From Caldatribacterium sp051549785 (GTDB lineage Bacteria; Atribacterota; Atribacteria; Atribacterales; Caldatribacteriaceae): a DNA stretch of 64,000 nt. Numbering within the stretch: position 1 is the first letter of the stretch; every line of letters begins with the position of its first letter. The notes below the pieces were generated by a model. That model had not been told where the DNA came from. It saw only the letters and a list, made by a program, of their open reading frames with translations, and searched no databases. The stretch spans positions 868,001-932,000 of the forward strand of contig NZ_CP189974.1 of the NCBI RefSeq assembly GCF_051549785.1, in the 5' to 3' direction. Shown piece after piece: positions 17,038 to 25,006 of this stretch. The position numbers were made by a program, and so were the translations under genes.

Positions 17038-18201
17038 ATGCGAAACTTTGAGTACTGGAATCCTACACGCCTCTTTTTTGGACGAGGGGAGACCGACCGG
17101 GTAGGGCAGGAATGCCGCAAGTACGGAGAACGGGTGCTCCTTGCTTATGGTGGAGGGAGCATCAAAAAGACCGGTCTCTATGACCGGATAGTGCGTTGCC
17201 TGCAGGAGGCAGGGTGTTCGGTTACCGAACTCTCCGGTATCCAGCCCAATCCCCGAATCAGCAAGGTCCGGGAAGGAGTGGAAATCTGCCGGAAGGAAAA
17301 GGTCGACGTTGTTCTGGCGGTGGGTGGGGGCAGCGTTCTTGACGCGGCCAAGATTATTGCTGCTGGAGTGCTGTACGAGGGAGACCCCTGGGATTTCTTT
17401 ACTGGAAAAGGTACCATAAAGGGCAAAATCCCCCTGGGAACAGTGCTCACCCTTGCGGCTACGGGTTCGGAGATGAACCGCAATGCGGTCATCACCAACG
17501 AAGAGACGAAGGAAAAACTGGTGATCAAGAACCCCCACCTCTTTCCGGATTTCTCCATTCTCGACCCGGAGAACATTCTCACAGTCCCCAGGGAACACGC
17601 AGTCTACGGCATCGTGGACATGATTGCCCATGTCTTTGAACAGTATTTCCATCCTGTTCCTGAGACGCCTCTCCAGGACCGCCTGGCGGAAAGCATCATG
17701 AAGACCATCATCGAGTATGCTCCGAAAGCTCTCGACAATACCGCTGATTCCCATGCCTGGGAGACCATCATGTGGTGCAGTACGCTGGCCAACAACCACC
17801 TCCTTGAGGCTGGGGTGAGCGCCGACTGGGGGACCCATCGAATGGAGCTTGAGTTAAGTGGTGTCTACGACATCCCCCACGGGGCGGGACTGGCCATTCT
17901 CTTCCCTCAGTGGATGGAGTACGTCCTTCCGCTCATTCCGAAGAAGTTTGCCCAGTTCGCCGAGCGGGTATGGGACATCCCTCGCGGGAATCGAAGCGAC
18001 GAAGACCTCGGGAAAGCCGGCATTGAACGGACCCGGCAATGGTTCCGGGAGATCGGCGCTCCCACGAGGCTTCGGGAAGTGGGCATTGGCGAGGAGCGCC
18101 TTGAGGAGATGGCCGAGAGAGTGGCAAAAAGAGGCCCCATTGGCTCGGTGAAAGTTCTCACGAAAGAAGACATCCTGACGATTTACCGCCGGTCCCTCTG
18201 A
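17038..18201 (+). CDS. Iron-containing alcohol dehydrogenase (BDH/YqhD type)
   Basis: Predicted 387 aa group III dehydrogenase resembling NADH/NADPH-dependent butanol dehydrogenases. Markers are NPTRLFFGRGE at the N terminus, the nucleotide-binding VVLAVGGGSVLDAAKIIA, TLAATGSEMN, and metal ligands in VDMIAHVFEQYF and YDIPHGAGLAILFPQW. It should reduce aldehydes or oxidise alcohols and may regenerate NAD(P)+ during growth on the imported substrate. Last gene of the plus-strand sugar cluster, 46 bp after the epimerase gene and followed by a terminator. Confidence 0.92.
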   Translation: MRNFEYWNPTRLFFGRGETDRVGQECRKYGERVLLAYGGGSIKKTGLYDRIVRCLQEAGCSVTELSGIQPNPRISKVREGVEICRKEKVDVVLAVGGGSVLDAAKIIAAGVLYEGDPWDFFTGKGTIKGKIPLGTVLTLAATGSEMNRNAVITNEETKEKLVIKNPHLFPDFSILDPENILTVPREHAVYGIVDMIAHVFEQYFHPVPETPLQDRLAESIMKTIIEYAPKALDNTADSHAWETIMWCSTLANNHLLEAGVSADWGTHRMELELSGVYDIPHGAGLAILFPQWMEYVLPLIPKKFAQFAERVWDIPRGNRSDEDLGKAGIERTRQWFREIGAPTRLREVGIGEERLEEMAERVAKRGPIGSVKVLTKEDILTIYRRSL

Positions 18202-18203
18202 CC

Positions 18204-18233
18204 GCACCTGACCCGCGCGGGTCAGGTGCTTTT
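18204..18233 (+). terminator. Intrinsic terminator shared by two convergent genes
   Basis: A perfect 26-base palindrome at 18204-18229 (13-base half-sites; a four-base CGCG centre acts as loop) is followed by TTTT. It starts two bases after the Fe-alcohol dehydrogenase stop. Its right part contains the stop codon and last codons of the minus-strand FGGY kinase, so both transcripts end in it. Confidence 0.85.
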
Positions 18234-19685
18234 GATATATCCCCGCTTTGCACACTCTTCCACAAAGCGCTGGTATTTCTCTTCGTAAAGGACTGAGCGT
18301 GCGGGGTCAGGCTCTTCTTGCGCCACCACGTGGACCATGTTCTGCGCCGCCTGGGATATCCCTCCAAAAAGCGGGCAGGCTGCCATGATACAGGCTCCTA
18401 AGGCAGCGTCGGGGAACCTGGGGAGGTAAAGAGGAAGCCCCAGGATGTTCGCCCGTATCTTCCGCCACATGGCGCTTTTCGAGCCGCTTCCCGAAACAAA
18501 GACCCGCTGGATTCGTGTGGCTCCAAGGTGCTCAAGGAGTTCGAATCCGTAGCGTTCCACGTACCCCACGCCCTCAAGACAAGCGGCGTAGAATTCGAGG
18601 TCGTCTTTCCGTTCCCCCAGAGAGAAAAACTCTGCCTCCGGGTGGGCGAAGGGGAAGCGTTCTCCTTTGCGGACCATGGGGTACACGACAAGGCCTGTGG
18701 GGAGGGGAAGGAGGGCAACCTTTTCATCCCATTCGGCAAGGTTTGCCTGAGGGAAGAAGTGGGTGAGACACTCTCCCCCAGTGTTGGAGGCTCCTCCGGG
18801 AAGCCAGAAGCCCTCAGGGTGGAGGTGGCAATACACGCGTCCCAGAGGATCCTTCACGTGGTGCTCGGAAATGCTTCGCACCACAAGGGTAGTGCCAAGC
18901 GTTGAGGAAACGTCCCCAGCTCTTGTGGCTCCCGAAGCATAGAATGCTGCTGTTCCATCCGTTGCTCCAGAAACGACAAGAACGTGAGGAGAAAGGCCCC
19001 ATGTTCTGGCAAGGGAGGGAGAAAGGGTACCAATGATCTCCCCGCTGTTCACCACTTTGGGGAGTTTTTTGAGAGGAATGCCAAGCTTCTCCTCAATGAA
19101 GGAGGGCCACCGTTTCTCCATGAGGTCGTAGCCCATTTTCAGGGTGTTCGAGATGTCCGATATCCCAAAAACTCCGGTGAGGTGCCCCACAAGGTAATCC
19201 GTGGGGTGAAGGAAATATGCGGCTTTCTCAAAGATTTCGGGGAGGTTCCGTTTGAGCCAGAGGACCTTGCAGAGGGCAAAGGAGGGGTCGAAGCGATACC
19301 CCAGACGTTCGGTGACGTCCTGTGCCGCTTCGTTCACAATGTGGGCCTCTTCCTGGGCTCGGGAATCGTTGTACATGAGGGCGTGCATGAGCGGCTGACC
19401 CTGGGCGTCAACGGGAACAACGGTTCCCGAGGTGGAATCACAGGAGATGGCCCTAAGGGACGTGAGGGGGTGACCAAAGGCACTGAAGACGGCGAGAGTT
19501 TTTGCAACGCATCGTTTCGTTTTCTCCCACCACTCTCTGGGGTCCTGCTCGAAACGTCGTCCTTCCTGGAGGGAAAATCGGATATCTTCTTTTTCTTCCA
19601 CGATGACCTCTCCCCGGAGGTTCGCCACCATGGCTCGGACTCCTTGGGTACCGAGGTCGATGCCAAGAACAAAGGTGTCCTTCAC
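18222..19685 (-). CDS. FGGY-family carbohydrate kinase (xylulokinase-like)
   Basis: Predicted 487 aa. N-terminal LGIDLGTQGVRAMVANLRGE and the C-terminal RVFVSGSGSKSAMWRKI block are the phosphate and adenosine motifs of FGGY kinases; TDGTAAFYASGATRAGDVSSTLGTT lies between. Xylulokinase, ribulokinase and others share this plan, so the ketose is not fixed. The start is GTG 19685: AAGGAG lies eight or nine bases upstream, whereas the open frame up to 19985 has no family similarity. Transcribed convergently with the sugar cluster and divergently from crcB. It probably phosphorylates the ketose made by the cluster. Confidence 0.9.
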   Translation of the reverse strand: MKDTFVLGIDLGTQGVRAMVANLRGEVIVEEKEDIRFSLQEGRRFEQDPREWWEKTKRCVAKTLAVFSAFGHPLTSLRAISCDSTSGTVVPVDAQGQPLMHALMYNDSRAQEEAHIVNEAAQDVTERLGYRFDPSFALCKVLWLKRNLPEIFEKAAYFLHPTDYLVGHLTGVFGISDISNTLKMGYDLMEKRWPSFIEEKLGIPLKKLPKVVNSGEIIGTLSPSLARTWGLSPHVLVVSGATDGTAAFYASGATRAGDVSSTLGTTLVVRSISEHHVKDPLGRVYCHLHPEGFWLPGGASNTGGECLTHFFPQANLAEWDEKVALLPLPTGLVVYPMVRKGERFPFAHPEAEFFSLGERKDDLEFYAACLEGVGYVERYGFELLEHLGATRIQRVFVSGSGSKSAMWRKIRANILGLPLYLPRFPDAALGACIMAACPLFGGISQAAQNMVHVVAQEEPDPARSVLYEEKYQRFVEECAKRGYIKST

Positions 19686-19749
19686 CCTGTTCACTCCTTT
19701 TCCGGTGCTTTTGCTTTCTGTCATTGTACTACTCCTTTGCCTTGCGTGG

Positions 19750-19755
19750 TATAAT
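19750..19755 (+). promoter_or_regulatory. -10 element for the crcB operon
   Basis: A perfect TATAAT, 47 bases before the crcB start. The nearest -35-like element is TTGTAC at 19724-19729, with a 20-base spacer that is longer than usual. On the minus strand TACAAT (19728-19723) could serve the FGGY kinase but lacks a clear -35. Confidence 0.5.
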
Positions 19756-19802
19756 ACTCTTCCCCCCTCTGGGGTAGAGGTCTTCTGGAAAGGGGAATAC
19801 CA

Positions 19803-20180
19803 TTGAAGGACCTTCTCCTTGTGGGTCTTGGCGGAGCGCTGGGGGCCGTGCTTCGCTTCAGTGTGGGATGGTGGATGCAGAGGAACATCCTGACCTTTCC
19901 CCTTGGGACTTTTCTCATCAACATCCTGGGGAGTTTCTTCCTGGGCTTCATCATGTATGCCGTCGAATATGGCGGTTTCGTCCATCGCGAACTTCGTGTT
20001 TTCCTCACCATTGGGGTCCTCGGAGCCTTCACCACTTTTTCTTCCCTGGAGTACGAATCCCTGCGACTTTTTGAGGAAGGAGAGCTCTCGCTCTTTTTCC
20101 TCAACCTCTTTGGCAACGTCGTCTTAGGTCTTGGTGCGGTGGTACTTGGGAAAATTCTGGCAGGCGTGTTTTTCCATTAA
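19803..20180 (+). CDS. crcB: Fluoride channel CrcB/FluC
   Basis: Predicted 125 aa with four transmembrane helices, normal for the family of dual-topology fluoride channels. Conserved elements are GLGGALGAVLRFSVG, the pore Asn in GTFLINILGSFFLG, and GAFTTFSSLEYES (Phe box and central Na+ site). The start is TTG 19803 behind AAAGGGG. It expels fluoride from the cytoplasm. A DUF190 gene follows after three bases, a frequent pairing. I see no crcB-type fluoride riboswitch upstream. Confidence 0.93.
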   Translation: MKDLLLVGLGGALGAVLRFSVGWWMQRNILTFPLGTFLINILGSFFLGFIMYAVEYGGFVHRELRVFLTIGVLGAFTTFSSLEYESLRLFEEGELSLFFLNLFGNVVLGLGAVVLGKILAGVFFH

Positions 20181-20183
20181 GCC

Positions 20184-20513
20184 ATGAAGCGGGAAGAAGA
20201 GGCAGTCCTTTTACGGATTTTCATCGGGGAGTCGGACAAGTACAGGGGAAAGCCTCTCTACCAGTACCTTCTTGAGATGTTCAGGAAGGAGGGCCTGAGC
20301 GGGGCAACGGTTTTTCGCGGTATCGCCGGATTCGGAAAAAAGAGCGTGCTCCAGGCAACTTCGATCCTTCGCCTCTCTACGGACCTCCCAATCGTCATTG
20401 AGGTCGTGGACACCAGGGAGAAGATTGAGCGCATCAAGCCCATCATCGATGAGGCAGTGAAAGAAGGATTGGTGACGGAGGAAAAGGTACGGGTTTTTCT
20501 CTACGAGGGGTAA
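20184..20513 (+). CDS. DUF190 family protein (UPF0166)
   Basis: Predicted 109 aa. The sequence LRIFIGESDKYRGKPLYQYLLEMFRKEGLSGATVFRGIAGFG is the DUF190 signature, and the remainder (DLPIVIEVVDTREKIERI) completes a ferredoxin-like fold related to PII signalling proteins. The family is commonly co-encoded with CrcB and may modulate it; this is an inference from neighbourhood. Start ATG 20184, three bases after crcB. Confidence 0.9.
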   Translation: MKREEEAVLLRIFIGESDKYRGKPLYQYLLEMFRKEGLSGATVFRGIAGFGKKSVLQATSILRLSTDLPIVIEVVDTREKIERIKPIIDEAVKEGLVTEEKVRVFLYEG

Positions 20514-20590
20514 TGACTTTCCGTTTGCCCTCAAGGCCATGGTGGACGCGCTCCTTTTGGGTTCCTTCTGAAGGGAATACCCAGTAAAGG

Positions 20591-20619
20591 TTGACCCTCT
20601 CGCCCTCCCGAGGTATAAT
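20591..20619 (+). promoter_or_regulatory. Promoter of the ribU transcript
   Basis: TTGACC (20591-20596), a 17-base spacer and TATAAT (20614-20619). Transcription would begin about 20626, just before the FMN riboswitch. Confidence 0.85.
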
Positions 20620-20634
20620 CTCTGAAAGCAAAAA

Positions 20635-20782
20635 ACTTCTTCAGGGCAGGGTGAGGGGAAACCCAATTCCCGACCGGCGGTGAGAGGCGAAAGCCTCAAG
20701 CCCGCGAGCCCCTCTTCGGTGAAGAGGGGTTGATCCGGTGGAAATCCGGGGCCGACGGTACAGTCCGGATGGGAGAAGAAGT
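20635..20782 (+). promoter_or_regulatory. FMN riboswitch (RFN element)
   Basis: The element shows the conserved RFN blocks in order: CAGGGCAGGGTGAGG near 20642, CCCGACCGGCGGTGAGAGGC near 20669, AAGCCTCAAGCCCGCGAGCC, a variable hairpin, then GATCCGGTGGAAATCCGGGG and GCCGACGGTACAGTCCGGATGG. The outer helix pairs ACTTCTTC with GAAGAAGT. It binds flavin mononucleotide and here controls riboflavin uptake through the terminator directly downstream. Confidence 0.96.
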
Positions 20783-20797
20783 TTTTAGGTGACCCTC

Positions 20798-20832
20798 AAG
20801 CCCTGAAGGCGGAAGAGCTTTCAGGGCTTTTT
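20798..20832 (+). terminator. Riboswitch expression-platform terminator
   Basis: A 10-bp stem (20798-20807 with 20820-20829) followed by a T run, between the FMN aptamer and ribU. FMN binding should favour it, shutting off the transporter gene. Confidence 0.85.
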
Positions 20833-20866
20833 GTTTGCCCTGGGAAGGAGAAAGGGAGGTTGCACC

Positions 20867-21427
20867 GTGAAGAAGTACTTTATCTACGCCGGAGCTTTTG
20901 CTGCGCTTTCGCTTGTTCTTGACCTTTTCGTCCACTTTCCCCTGATCCCCTCGGCGTCGTTTCTGCTCTACAGGCCAGGGGACATCCCCATTCTCATGGT
21001 GAGCCTGAAATTCGGTCCGGGGGTAGCGCTCTTTGCCACAGCCATCGTGGCGGTGCTTTTTGCCCTCCTCACCGGGCAGGGTGGTCCCTGGGGCATGCTC
21101 ATGTACTTTCTGGCCTGCGGAACCTTTGTGGGGGTGGCAGGGCTTCTGTACAAGCGGCATCGAACCCTCCGGGGGGCCTTCTTCGGTCTTCTGGCTGGGC
21201 TCTTCATTATGACCGGGGTCATGGCTTTTGCCAACCTCATCGTGACTCCCATCTACCTTGGAGTGCCAAGGAGTACGGTCCTTGGAATGATTCTCCCGGT
21301 TGTGGTGCCCTTCAATCTCCTCAAGGGTGCTCTGAACGCCGCGGTGACCCTGCTACTTTACAAAAAGGTGAGCGCGTTCTTAGAAGGGGCTGTTCCTGCC
21401 CGGGCCGCTTCCCAGAAACTCCAGTGA
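20867..21427 (+). CDS. ribU: Riboflavin ECF transporter S component
   Basis: Predicted 186 aa with about six hydrophobic helices. The fold and motifs (LSLVLDLFVHFPLIPSASFLLYRPGDIPILM, then KFGPGVAL and GLLAGLFIMTGVMAFANLIVTPIY) match the RibU substrate-capture subunits of energy-coupling-factor transporters. The start is GTG 20867 after AGGGAGGTTGCACC; the open frame upstream lies in the terminator. The FMN riboswitch upstream independently supports riboflavin. The ECF ATPase/T subunits are not in the window. The last 48 bp overlap ogt on the opposite strand. Confidence 0.94.
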   Translation: MKKYFIYAGAFAALSLVLDLFVHFPLIPSASFLLYRPGDIPILMVSLKFGPGVALFATAIVAVLFALLTGQGGPWGMLMYFLACGTFVGVAGLLYKRHRTLRGAFFGLLAGLFIMTGVMAFANLIVTPIYLGVPRSTVLGMILPVVVPFNLLKGALNAAVTLLLYKKVSAFLEGAVPARAASQKLQ

Positions 21428-21910
21428 GAGGAGGAGGATTTTGTACCGGAGCCCGTACCCGGAAAACCCCCTAAGGGTGGACTTTCCCACCACCCGGTGG
21501 CAGGGGATGAAAAGGGGCAGGGGATTTCTCCCCACCGCCCTTCCCACGGCCCTTGTGGCCCGGGGAAGGGCGATTGTTTCTGCGAGGTCCTTGTAGGTGA
21601 CCAGAGTCCCGTAGGGAATGGAGGCAACGGCTTCAAGGACTCTCCTGGTGAAGGGGGAGAGGTGTCCGAGGTCAAAGGGGTACGGAAAGCTCACGCGTTG
21701 CCCCTCAAAGTATGCTTGGACCCGGGAGATGACCTCGGGGAAGGGCGGCGTGCCGGTAGTGAGGCCTTCCAGCGTCACTCCGTAGCGGGTAAGGTGCCGT
21801 AGAGCCTCCTCCTTCGTCCTCTGGGGCAGGACAAAATACGCGAGGCTTTCCCGCCAGCCAAGGAGGGCAAGACCAAAACGGGTGGGAATGAAACATATTG
21901 CGAGCTCCAT
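21380..21910 (-). CDS. ogt: Methylated-DNA-protein-cysteine methyltransferase
   Basis: Predicted 176 aa. The active-site PCHRV sits in NPLPLFIPCHRVVGKSTLRGFSG, preceded by the DNA-binding helix TRAVGRAVGRNP and the IPYGTLVTYKDLA block. The enzyme removes alkyl groups from O6 of guanine by transferring them to its cysteine, a suicide reaction. A weak N-terminal domain precedes it, as usual for Ogt. Convergent overlap with ribU. Confidence 0.95.
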   Translation of the reverse strand: MELAICFIPTRFGLALLGWRESLAYFVLPQRTKEEALRHLTRYGVTLEGLTTGTPPFPEVISRVQAYFEGQRVSFPYPFDLGHLSPFTRRVLEAVASIPYGTLVTYKDLAETIALPRATRAVGRAVGRNPLPLFIPCHRVVGKSTLRGFSGYGLRYKILLLSLEFLGSGPGRNSPF

Positions 21911-21912
21911 GG

Positions 21913-21940
21913 TTTACTTCTCTCTTTTTCTGCGTATAAT
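21913..21940 (+). promoter_or_regulatory. Promoter of the Trp T-box operon
   Basis: TATAAT at 21935-21940 with TTTACT at 21913-21918 as a -35 candidate (16-base spacer). The start of transcription would fall near 21947, at the foot of the T-box leader. Confidence 0.7.
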
Positions 21941-21946
21941 AAAGAT

Positions 21947-22191
21947 AGCCCAGAGAAAGGTCAAGAGGAAATCCTGGGAAGGGGAAGAGTAGTCTCCGGG
22001 TCTTCCTCAAAGAGAGCCGGGGGAAGGTGGGAGCCCGGCAGGGAGATGGAGATGAATGGGCCCCTGAGGAGCAGGCCGAAGGACAGTAGGCTGTGCCGTT
22101 TTCCCCGGTAGAGGAGCAGAGTGGGGTGATGAGCCCAAGAAGGGTGGCACCGCGAGTTTGCCCCTCGTCCCTGGTGGCGAGGGGCTTTTTT
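21947..22191 (+). promoter_or_regulatory. T-box leader, tryptophan-specific, with terminator
   Basis: The T-box sequence AGGGTGGCACCGCG is at 22141-22154. The specifier loop reads GAATGGG, placing the codon UGG (Trp) at 22057-22059, after a stem I distal part carrying AGAGAG and GGTGGGA. The UGGN bulge is UGGC (22145-22148), which pairs with an acceptor end whose discriminator base is G, as in bacterial tRNA-Trp, giving a second independent match. The terminator is an 8-bp stem (22160-22167 with 22178-22185) plus T6. Uncharged tRNA-Trp should switch on the transporter and trpB2 genes. Confidence 0.95.
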
Positions 22192-22218
22192 GTAAAACGC
22201 TTTGAAGGGGGGTTGAGC

Positions 22219-23226
22219 ATGAAAAAGATAGGCATTGCGGTGTTCGTGCTTTTTGTTCTCGGGATGTCTCTGGGGGCTCTGGCCCAGGATAAGGTGAAGA
22301 TTGGGATCATGCAGATCATCGACCATCCGGCGCTCAATGCCGTTCGTCAGGGGTTCATCGACGCCATGAAGGAAGTCTATGGGTACGTGGAGGGCGAAAA
22401 CATCGAGTATGACGCCCAGTCTGCTCAGGGTGATGTGGCTACGGCCAACACCATTGCCCGGAAGTTCGTCACCGAGAAGGTGAACCTCATCGTTTCCATT
22501 GCCACGCCGACCTCGCAAGCGGCAGTGAACGCCACCAAGGATATCCCCATTGTTTTCACCGCCGTGACCGATCCGGTGAGTGCTGGACTCGTCAAGGACC
22601 TGGAAAGACCCGGTGGCAACGTCACGGGAATTTCAGATATGACCCCGGTGGCGCGGCAGATTGCGCTCATCAAGTTTCTCTTCCCTGAGGCAAAGCGGAT
22701 TGGGACACTCTACAATGCGGGAGAAGTGAACTCTGTGGTCACCAATGAACTCGCCAAGAAATCCTGCGCCGAGCTTGGCCTTGAGCTTGTGGAGGCGACT
22801 GTAACGAGCACGGCCGACGTGGCCATGGCTGCCCAGTCCCTTGTGGGGAAGGTCGACGCCATCTACGTCTCAACGGACAACACCGTGGTCAGTGCTCTGG
22901 ATGCGGTGGGGAACGTGTGTCTGACCAACAAAATCCCTCTGATTCTTGCTGACCCGACGACCATTGGCAAGGGAGCACTCTGCGCCCTTGGATTTGACTA
23001 CTACCTCCATGGGAGGCAGACTGCGGACATCGTGGCCCGAATTCTCAAGGGGGAGAAGCCTGGGGATATCCCGGTAGAGTTCGCAAAGAAGCTCTCTCTC
23101 CTTGTGAATCAGAAGACCGTGGATGCTCTGGGTCTGTCCATGGCGGATCTCGAGGTCAAAGTGCAGCAGTTCGTTGAGGAGATGAAGAAAGAGGGTGTAG
23201 AGGTTACTTTCGGTAAGGTTGAGTGA
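22219..23226 (+). CDS. trpX: Tryptophan ABC transporter binding protein (TrpX type)
   Basis: Predicted 335 aa with a signal peptide ending at ALAQ (about residues 1-22); no lipobox is present. The body (KVKIGIMQIIDHPALNAVRQGFIDAM, then TPTSQAAVNATKDIPIVFTAVTDPV and GGNVTGISD) is the ABC_sub_bind family, which includes TrpX of T-box-controlled tryptophan transporters. The ATG at 22219 follows GGGGGGTTGAGC. The Trp-specific T-box upstream and trpB2 downstream make tryptophan or a close analogue the likely ligand. Confidence 0.9.
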   Translation: MKKIGIAVFVLFVLGMSLGALAQDKVKIGIMQIIDHPALNAVRQGFIDAMKEVYGYVEGENIEYDAQSAQGDVATANTIARKFVTEKVNLIVSIATPTSQAAVNATKDIPIVFTAVTDPVSAGLVKDLERPGGNVTGISDMTPVARQIALIKFLFPEAKRIGTLYNAGEVNSVVTNELAKKSCAELGLELVEATVTSTADVAMAAQSLVGKVDAIYVSTDNTVVSALDAVGNVCLTNKIPLILADPTTIGKGALCALGFDYYLHGRQTADIVARILKGEKPGDIPVEFAKKLSLLVNQKTVDALGLSMADLEVKVQQFVEEMKKEGVEVTFGKVE

Positions 23227-23232
23227 TGGCAG

Positions 23233-23272
23233 GGCCCCGCGTAAGGAGGACTTCGCCTCTTTGCGCGGGGCT
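23233..23272 (+). promoter_or_regulatory. Long intercistronic hairpin hiding a Shine-Dalgarno sequence
   Basis: Bases 23234-23249 pair with 23256-23271 in a 16-bp stem with only two G-U pairs, extendable by one more G-U pair, around a six-base loop. A perfect AAGGAGG (23243-23249) is buried in the 5' arm, and there is no T run after it. The hairpin starts seven bases after the trpX stop and precedes a second, free AAGGAGG at 23277-23283. Confidence 0.75.
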
Positions 23273-23290
23273 ACGGAAGGAGGCCTGGGT

Positions 23291-24187
23291 ATTCGGGAAT
23301 TCTTCCTCTACAGTGTTCAGGAAGGGTTACTTTTTGGCATTCTGGCCCTGGGGGTTTTCATCACCTTCCGGTGCCTGAACTTTCCCGATCTGACCGTTGA
23401 TGGGAGCTACCCTCTTGGGGCGGCGGTCTTTGCCCTTATGATGTACCGGGGGTACGGCCCAGTAGCGGGTGTCGTGAGTGCCCTTGCAGCCGGGGCTTTA
23501 GCAGGGCTTTTCACCGGCGTTCTCCACACCTTTTCCCGGATTCCTGCCCTTCTCTCGGGCATTCTCACCATGATCTGCCTGTATTCCATAAACCTCCGGA
23601 TTATGGGGAGGCCAAATATTTCGCTTTCGGAGAACCTCGGGCACCGGACGATCTTTGTGATCCTGCGGGATGCCTTCTCCACCATTCCCGAAGTGTACGT
23701 CCGTTTCCTTTTCCTTTTCGCCCTGCTTGTGGTTCTGAAGTTCCTCCTTGATGCCTTCCTGCAAACGGAAATCGGCCTTTCCATCCGGGCAACAGGGGAC
23801 AATGAGACCCTTGTGGCGACCCAGGGAATTAATCCTGACGATATGAAGCTCATCGGCATCAGCCTTTCCAATGCCCTGGTGGCGCTCTCTGGGGCCATGT
23901 TTGCCCAGTACCAGAGCTTTGTGGACATCAACATGGGCATCGGTATGGTCATCTCGGGCCTTGCTTCAGTCATTGTGGGGGAGGTGCTCTTGCGGGGGAA
24001 AACGATTTTCATGATGACCCTGCAGGTCATCGTGGGGTCGGTGGTGTACCGTCTTGCCACTGCTGTAGCCCTGAACTGGGGCTACAGCATCGGGTTCAAG
24101 CCTTATGACCTGAAGCTCTTTACGGGGATTCTTGTCATCGTCATCCTTTCTTTTCCGGTTCTCAAAGAGAAATTTGGGAAGGCGTGA
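23291..24187 (+). CDS. trpY: Tryptophan ABC transporter permease (TrpY type), probable ATT start
   Basis: Predicted 299 aa inner-membrane permease of the COG4120 type with eight or more helices; conserved parts include LALGVFITFRCLNFPDLTVDGS and SLSNALVALSGAMFAQYQ. Family members begin almost at the first helix (FFLYSVQEGLLFGILALGVF). No ATG, GTG or TTG lies just ahead of it; a strong AAGGAGG is seven bases before an in-frame ATT (23291). In-frame alternatives are TTG 23219, which overlaps the trpX stop, and TTG 23261, inside the hairpin; both add unrelated residues. Pairs with TrpZ. Confidence 0.85.
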   Translation: MREFFLYSVQEGLLFGILALGVFITFRCLNFPDLTVDGSYPLGAAVFALMMYRGYGPVAGVVSALAAGALAGLFTGVLHTFSRIPALLSGILTMICLYSINLRIMGRPNISLSENLGHRTIFVILRDAFSTIPEVYVRFLFLFALLVVLKFLLDAFLQTEIGLSIRATGDNETLVATQGINPDDMKLIGISLSNALVALSGAMFAQYQSFVDINMGIGMVISGLASVIVGEVLLRGKTIFMMTLQVIVGSVVYRLATAVALNWGYSIGFKPYDLKLFTGILVIVILSFPVLKEKFGKA

Positions 24188-24190
24188 GCT

Positions 24191-24988
24191 ATGCTCAAAC
24201 TCGACCGGGTGAACAAGTACTTTTTCCGAAATACTCAGGACGAGCGATGGGCGGTGCGGAACTTAAGCCTCGAGGTGCAGAAGGGAGAGTTCGTGACCGT
24301 GGTCGGGAGTAACGGTGCGGGGAAAACGACGCTGCTCAACCTCATTAGCGGGACGTATTTCCCCGATAGCGGCCGCATCTTCATCGACGGCCGCGACGTG
24401 ACCACCGTTCCAGCCCATGAGCGGGCAAAGTACCTCGGCAGGGTCTTCCAGAATACCTTTCAGGGAACGGCCGCAAGTCTTACCATCGAGGAGAACCTGG
24501 CCATTGCGTACCTCAAGGGGAAGAGGAAGGGCATCCGTATGGCCATCAGTGAAAAGATGCGAGCGTACTTCCGGGAACGGCTGGCAGAAATTGGCCTTGG
24601 CCTTGAGAGACGGCTCAAAGATAGGGTTGGCCTTCTCTCTGGGGGTCAGAGGCAGGCGCTGGCGCTTCTCATGGCCACTTTTGGCAACCCCAAGATCCTC
24701 CTTCTTGACGAGCATACGGCGAACCTCGACCCCAAGACGGGGGAGAAAATCATGGAGCTGACCACGCGCCTCATTGAGGAGAACGCCCTCACCGCCATCA
24801 TGGTCACCCACAACCTCCAGGACGCCCTCCAGTATGGGAACCGCACCCTCATGATGGACGAGGGTGAAGTGGTTCTCGACATCTTCGGTGAGGAGCGGAA
24901 GAGGATGACCATCCAGGAGCTCCTCGAGCGTTTCAGCGAGCTGCGTCACAAGAAATTCGCAGAGGATAGAGCACTGCTCTCCTCATAG
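24191..24988 (+). CDS. trpZ: Tryptophan ABC transporter ATPase (TrpZ type)
   Basis: Predicted 265 aa. Walker A is GSNGAGKTT, the Q loop VFQNTFQGT, the signature LSGGQRQALALLMA and Walker B ILLLDEHTANLDP; the H-loop His is in IMVTHNLQDAL. The EH after the Walker B Asp and the QNTFQG insertion are typical of this COG1101 subgroup. Starts three bases after trpY, forming the trpXYZ importer controlled by the T-box. Confidence 0.92.
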   Translation: MLKLDRVNKYFFRNTQDERWAVRNLSLEVQKGEFVTVVGSNGAGKTTLLNLISGTYFPDSGRIFIDGRDVTTVPAHERAKYLGRVFQNTFQGTAASLTIEENLAIAYLKGKRKGIRMAISEKMRAYFRERLAEIGLGLERRLKDRVGLLSGGQRQALALLMATFGNPKILLLDEHTANLDPKTGEKIMELTTRLIEENALTAIMVTHNLQDALQYGNRTLMMDEGEVVLDIFGEERKRMTIQELLERFSELRHKKFAEDRALLSS

Positions 24989-25006
24989 AAGAAAGGGGGA
25001 AAAGGG

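Noticed and set aside
19756..19802. Possible fluoride riboswitch ahead of crcB
   Set aside because: The interval is short and lacks the crcB-motif consensus (GGnGATGG and the pseudoknot partners); only a five-base stem is visible.
20559..20582. Imperfect inverted repeat after the DUF190 gene
   Set aside because: Could be a terminator, but it has mismatches and no T run, and is close to the ribU -35; too weak to call.
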